This document shows positions 60,800 to 64,000 of a DNA stretch of 64,000 nucleotides, piece by piece. The notes under the pieces are model-generated. The model was not told where the DNA came from, did not search any database, and was given only the letters and a program-made list of their open reading frames with translations. How positions within the stretch are numbered: the first letter of the stretch is position 1; the number at the start of each line of letters is the position of its first letter. This stretch comes from Bacillus sp. sid0103 (GTDB lineage Bacteria > Bacillota > Bacilli > Bacillales_B > DSM-18226), in the NCBI RefSeq assembly GCF_019219025.1, contig NZ_JAHUWN010000005.1:206107-270106 (forward strand), read 5' to 3'. The translations under genes and the position numbers were made by a program.

Positions 60800-63742
60800 T
60801 CACCCCAGATACACCAAATCCTTCAGCTCGTCGGTGGATAGTTCGGTAATCCAGTTTTCACTTTGGATGATTTGGTCATTCAGGAATTGCTTTTTCTCGA
60901 GCATTGCGTCGATTTTCTCCTCGAGTGTACCCGTGCAAATCATCTTGTGAACATGAACGAAGCGCGACTGGCCGATGCGGTAGGCACGGTCAGTGGCCTG
61001 GTTCTCAACAGCCGGATTCCACCAGCGGTCGTAGTGGATGACGTGATTGGCCGCCGTCAGATTCAGCCCGGTCCCGCCGGCTTTCAAGGACAGCAAGAAC
61101 ACCGGGAACTCCTGATTCTGGAACTGCTCAATCATCTCATCACGCTTCGCTTTCGGTACACTTCCGTTCAAGAATGGTACCTCAATGCCAAATTTCTTCT
61201 TCAATGTACTTCGAATCATTTCGCCCATCTCGATATATTGGGTGAAAATCAGACAGCTTTCGCCCTGTTCCAAAACCGCATCAATCAACTCGACAAGTTT
61301 CTCCAACTTATTCGAACGATCCAACAGTTCGCGTCCAACCGACTTTTCCTTTAGATAAAGGGCAGGGTGATTGCACAACTGCTTCAAGCGGCTGAGCATT
61401 TGCAAAATTAACCCTTTCCGCTCAAAGCCAGACAGTTTTTCAATTTCCGCAAAGGTATCATGGATGAGCTGCTCGTATAACGATGCCTGTTCAGCCGTGA
61501 GCGGACAATATTCCTTTTGCTCCAGCTTGTCAGGCAGGTTAAGAGCAACTTCTTCATCCTTTTTCGTACGGCGCAGCAGGAACGGCCGAATCAACGATTG
61601 AAGCTGCTGCACTTTTTCCTTTTTCTCATCTTTTTCGATCGGTATCACGAACTTTTTCTGGAATTGCCCCAAGCTGCCAAGATATCCGTGATTGGTAAAA
61701 TCAAAAATCGACCACAACTCTGATAAGCGGTTTTCCATCGGCGTCCCAGTCAGCGCAATGTGGTGGCGTCCGCGCAATCTGCGTACCGCCTTCGACTGCT
61801 TCGTCTGGGCATTTTTAATGTTCTGCGCTTCATCGATCGCAATGGAACTCCAAATCAACGATTCGAATTCCGCCAAATCAATATGGCTTAGCCCATACGA
61901 AGTCAAAACAATATCGGCATCTTTAGCCTTTTCGGCAAAGGCTTCCTCTTTCAAACGGTTCGACCCGTAATGCAGGTACACCTTCATCTCAGGCGCGAAG
62001 CGCTCGATCTCCTTCTGCCAGTTACCAAGCACGGAGGTCGGACAGATAATCAGCGCCGCCTTCGTCGGGACCTTAGCAGCCGGCATTACGTCTTCATCCT
62101 TTTTACGGCGCTTTTTCACCTTATTTTCGGTGTCAGGCACCAAGGCAGCCAACTCATCCCCAACAATTTCTTTTACCTTCAATAAATAGGAGATAAGCTG
62201 CACTGTTTTCCCAAGCCCCATGTCATCAGCGAGGGTTGCGCCAAATCCGTACTGACGCAAGAACCAGAGCCAGCTCATGCCAAGCTGCTGGTAGGGCCGG
62301 AGTTCTCCCTGCAATCCAGAAGGCACAGCCTCCAGCGGTATTTCGTGCACCTCTGACAACTGCTTAATCATCTGCTTCCACTGGCGGTTCAACTCAATTT
62401 GAATTTTGGCAAATGCCTTTGGATTATCGAGCTCATCTTCGGTTTCTTCCGACTCCATCAGTTCCTGCTCGAGCAAGTCGCGGACGTGCAAGCCTTCCTT
62501 TTCGGCCCGTTTCATCATATCCTGAATATGTCGAATAAACTGCGGATCCAGCTTCACCCACCGGCCGCGAATGAAGACAAGCCGTCTTTTTTCCTCGACA
62601 AGTTTCCCAAACTCATCCTCGGACAAGTCGACACCATTCATCGAAAAGCGCCAGTTAAAATCCAGCATGGCCTGGAGCCCAACAAAGGACGGCCGGTGGC
62701 TCGAGGTGCCTTTTAGGGCCGCCTTCACCTTCAAATTGGCATTTTTCATTGCCTGCCACCAAGAAGGGAGGAGGATTTCAACATCCAGGGCTACAAGCGT
62801 TTCACTCGCCTCCGTCAAAAACATCCACGCATCTTCCTCACTTAGATGCGTTTTGAATAAGCCGTCTTCACCTAGCCAAGGAATCAAGCGGACCCAGCGT
62901 TCCCGCTCACGGTCGACCTTTTCCAAAAATGGCCGCCACTTGACCGGGATTTTGGCAGAACCTTCGACATCATAAGTCTCATCCACATTTTTCTTTCCTC
63001 GTATAAATAAATCCAGGCTCCACGCACCTTCGCCATCTGGCGGTTCATCTAGACGGAGCCCAATCGTAAACGGGGTGTCGTTTTCCTTGATCCCGACCCA
63101 TTCTAGCCAGCTTTCTTCATCAAAATAACGAGCCAGTTCACTGCCGGAAATATTTTGCTTCCGAAGCAAGTCGAGTTTCGGTCCGAACAACTCCTTCATC
63201 GCGGCATTCCGAGTCAAGTAGCCGTCAAGGGCACCGTTGTACAAGTCAGAAATATACTTTTTGGTGGTTTCTAGGTCACCATCCGTCGAATCATAAATGG
63301 CGGGCTCTTCAATCATTTGTTCCCAAAACGATGGATCAAACTCATCCTTGACACGCTCAGGAAGCTTCCAGCGAAAATCGCCGTGTTCCCAGACCGAAAA
63401 GTCCGGCAGCCAATCTTTTTCGAGGATTCCCTCATAAAGCGCATGGGCGGCGGCCAGACAAATCTCGGATTGTTCATTCCAATCCCATTCGATAAAGCGA
63501 TTAAACGACTCCTTGGCAAAAAGTGAGACCAGATGCCAACTGCTCACAACTACACCTTCGACGCCATCCACGGATTCCGTCTCAAGGAGCGTTCCAAAGA
63601 AGCTTTCCTCGTGATTGCTGAAAACGAGGTTCTTCCACCTAAATGGGCTCATCACATGACCTCGTTCATCTTCAGCAGTAAGAAGAAAACGACCTTCCCC
63701 GATTTTAGTTGTCAGCAATTTCATAAACCTTGTTTTAAGCAT
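60800..63742 (-). CDS. ywqA: SNF2-family DNA/RNA helicase YwqA
   Basis: 980 aa. N-terminal 450 residues are a bacterial SNF2-associated domain. The helicase core has ADDMGLGKTVQLISYLLK (motif I), IDEAQNIKN (II), ALTGTPMENRLSELWSIFDF (III), and a C-terminal lobe with KAGGTGLNLTAANHVIHYD and WWNPAVENQATDRAYRIGQ. A DNA-dependent ATPase, probably remodelling nucleoprotein complexes. ATG 63742, ten bases after AAAGGAG. A palindromic repeat is embedded in frame at 62129-62142, coding LVPDTE between motifs I and Ia in a Lys-rich insert (KVKKRRKKDED). Placement fits B. subtilis ywqA. Confidence 0.9.
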   Translation of the reverse strand: MLKTRFMKLLTTKIGEGRFLLTAEDERGHVMSPFRWKNLVFSNHEESFFGTLLETESVDGVEGVVVSSWHLVSLFAKESFNRFIEWDWNEQSEICLAAAHALYEGILEKDWLPDFSVWEHGDFRWKLPERVKDEFDPSFWEQMIEEPAIYDSTDGDLETTKKYISDLYNGALDGYLTRNAAMKELFGPKLDLLRKQNISGSELARYFDEESWLEWVGIKENDTPFTIGLRLDEPPDGEGAWSLDLFIRGKKNVDETYDVEGSAKIPVKWRPFLEKVDRERERWVRLIPWLGEDGLFKTHLSEEDAWMFLTEASETLVALDVEILLPSWWQAMKNANLKVKAALKGTSSHRPSFVGLQAMLDFNWRFSMNGVDLSEDEFGKLVEEKRRLVFIRGRWVKLDPQFIRHIQDMMKRAEKEGLHVRDLLEQELMESEETEDELDNPKAFAKIQIELNRQWKQMIKQLSEVHEIPLEAVPSGLQGELRPYQQLGMSWLWFLRQYGFGATLADDMGLGKTVQLISYLLKVKEIVGDELAALVPDTENKVKKRRKKDEDVMPAAKVPTKAALIICPTSVLGNWQKEIERFAPEMKVYLHYGSNRLKEEAFAEKAKDADIVLTSYGLSHIDLAEFESLIWSSIAIDEAQNIKNAQTKQSKAVRRLRGRHHIALTGTPMENRLSELWSIFDFTNHGYLGSLGQFQKKFVIPIEKDEKKEKVQQLQSLIRPFLLRRTKKDEEVALNLPDKLEQKEYCPLTAEQASLYEQLIHDTFAEIEKLSGFERKGLILQMLSRLKQLCNHPALYLKEKSVGRELLDRSNKLEKLVELIDAVLEQGESCLIFTQYIEMGEMIRSTLKKKFGIEVPFLNGSVPKAKRDEMIEQFQNQEFPVFLLSLKAGGTGLNLTAANHVIHYDRWWNPAVENQATDRAYRIGQSRFVHVHKMICTGTLEEKIDAMLEKKQFLNDQIIQSENWITELSTDELKDLVYLG
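62129..62142 (+). repeat. TGGTGTCAGGCACCA-family repeat inside ywqA
   Basis: Exact 14-bp core, read on the coding strand as TGGTGCCTGACACC and translated LVPDTE. Confidence 0.7.
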
Positions 63743-63937
63743 CGATACAAAACTCCTTTAAGTGGGGGAGAGAACACTAGAGGCTGTTTATTAGCCTGTT
63801 GGTTTCCAAATAATGTCTAATTGCACAAAACCCCTTAAAAATGGCATAAAACCTATAAAAAATGGCACAAAAGAGTCAAGTCCTATATTTTGTGTAAATT
63901 GTATTTCCTATGGTTACAATGTTTTTCAGCTTTTATG
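63743..63937. other. ywqA upstream region
   Basis: No gene. Contains two AAAAATGGCA(T/C)AAAA direct repeats (about 63837 and 63857) and AT-rich promoter-like sequence for ywqA on the minus strand. Confidence 0.4.
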
Positions 63938-63985
63938 AATTTTGATGGTTTGGAAGGGGGTACCCCCTTCCAAACCATCAAAATT
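63938..63985. repeat. 48-bp perfect palindrome upstream of ywqA
   Basis: Two perfect 24-bp arms meet at GGGGGTACCCCC with no loop (63938-63961 and 63962-63985). It is followed by GCGCGCTTCGCGC (63988-64000), a second small hairpin at the window edge. No T-run, so not a typical terminator. Confidence 0.85.
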
Positions 63986-64000
63986 TCGCGCGCTTCGCGC

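Overview
This is low-to-moderate GC chromosomal DNA from an endospore-forming Bacillaceae, most like Bacillus/Neobacillus-type genomes. Strong AGGAGG-type ribosome sites, sporulation genes (spoIID, spoIIQ, spoIIID) and the gene order support this. The backbone atpC ... ywzB-ywmB-murA-spoIID ... spoIIQ ... spoIIID-mbl ... fabZ-ywpF-ssbB ... ywqA matches what I know of the Bacillus subtilis ywm-ywq region, with large lineage-specific insertions. I see no tRNA, rRNA, CRISPR array, prophage or transposase gene.

Layout. 1-2.1 kb: end of the F1Fo ATP synthase operon (atpG 3' end, atpD, atpC). 2.1-3.5 kb: a gene-free, repeat-filled gap ending in a 202-bp nested inverted-repeat element whose right terminal repeat appears to supply the -35 of the nuo promoter. 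3.5-14.4 kb: an 11-gene complex I operon (nuoABCDHIJKLMN) without the NADH-oxidising NuoEFG module; NuoC carries a long Ala/Lys-rich N-terminal extension. 14.5-31.8 kb: a general-stress island. At its centre is rsbV-rsbW-sigB with rsbY (receiver-PP2C phosphatase), rsbK (CHASE3/GAF hybrid kinase) and rsbM (CheR-type methyltransferase), the signalling set known from Bacillus cereus. Around it lie CsbD, YflT-like proteins, a GlsB-type membrane protein, Dps, a CorA-like transporter, an MscS-like membrane protein, a cardiolipin synthase and an intracellular alpha-amylase. I find ten sites matching the sigma-B consensus (GTTT...GGGTAT) in front of these genes, including one in front of rsbV.

32-47.7 kb: envelope, sporulation and cell-shape genes (ywzB, ywmB, murA, spoIID, spoIIQ, a lipoprotein class B PBP, spoIIID, mbl, an EpuA-like membrane protein with a Lys-rich extension, fabZ, ywpF, ssbB), interrupted by a NERD/zinc-ribbon protein, a decayed vanZ-like gene and an alkyltransferase-like protein. 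47.7-60.8 kb: accessory genes (frameshifted XRE regulator, 3D-domain secreted protein, HxlR regulator divergent from an MFS exporter, yvgN-like reductase, methyltransferase, two unknown membrane proteins, a DUF4865-like protein, mqo). 60.8-63.7 kb: SNF2 helicase ywqA on the minus strand. The window ends in a 24+24-bp perfect palindrome.

The most unusual feature is the density of short repeats: about 22 copies of an imperfect palindrome TGGTGTCAGGCACCA, two of them in frame inside nuoL and ywqA; four clusters of a 20-21-bp GTGGCAGATAAA tandem repeat; and a 12-bp tandem repeat that has replaced the end of the MFS exporter gene and abuts a palindrome copy. Two genes (rsbK and the vanZ remnant) have ATA exactly where the Shine-Dalgarno sequence predicts the start codon.
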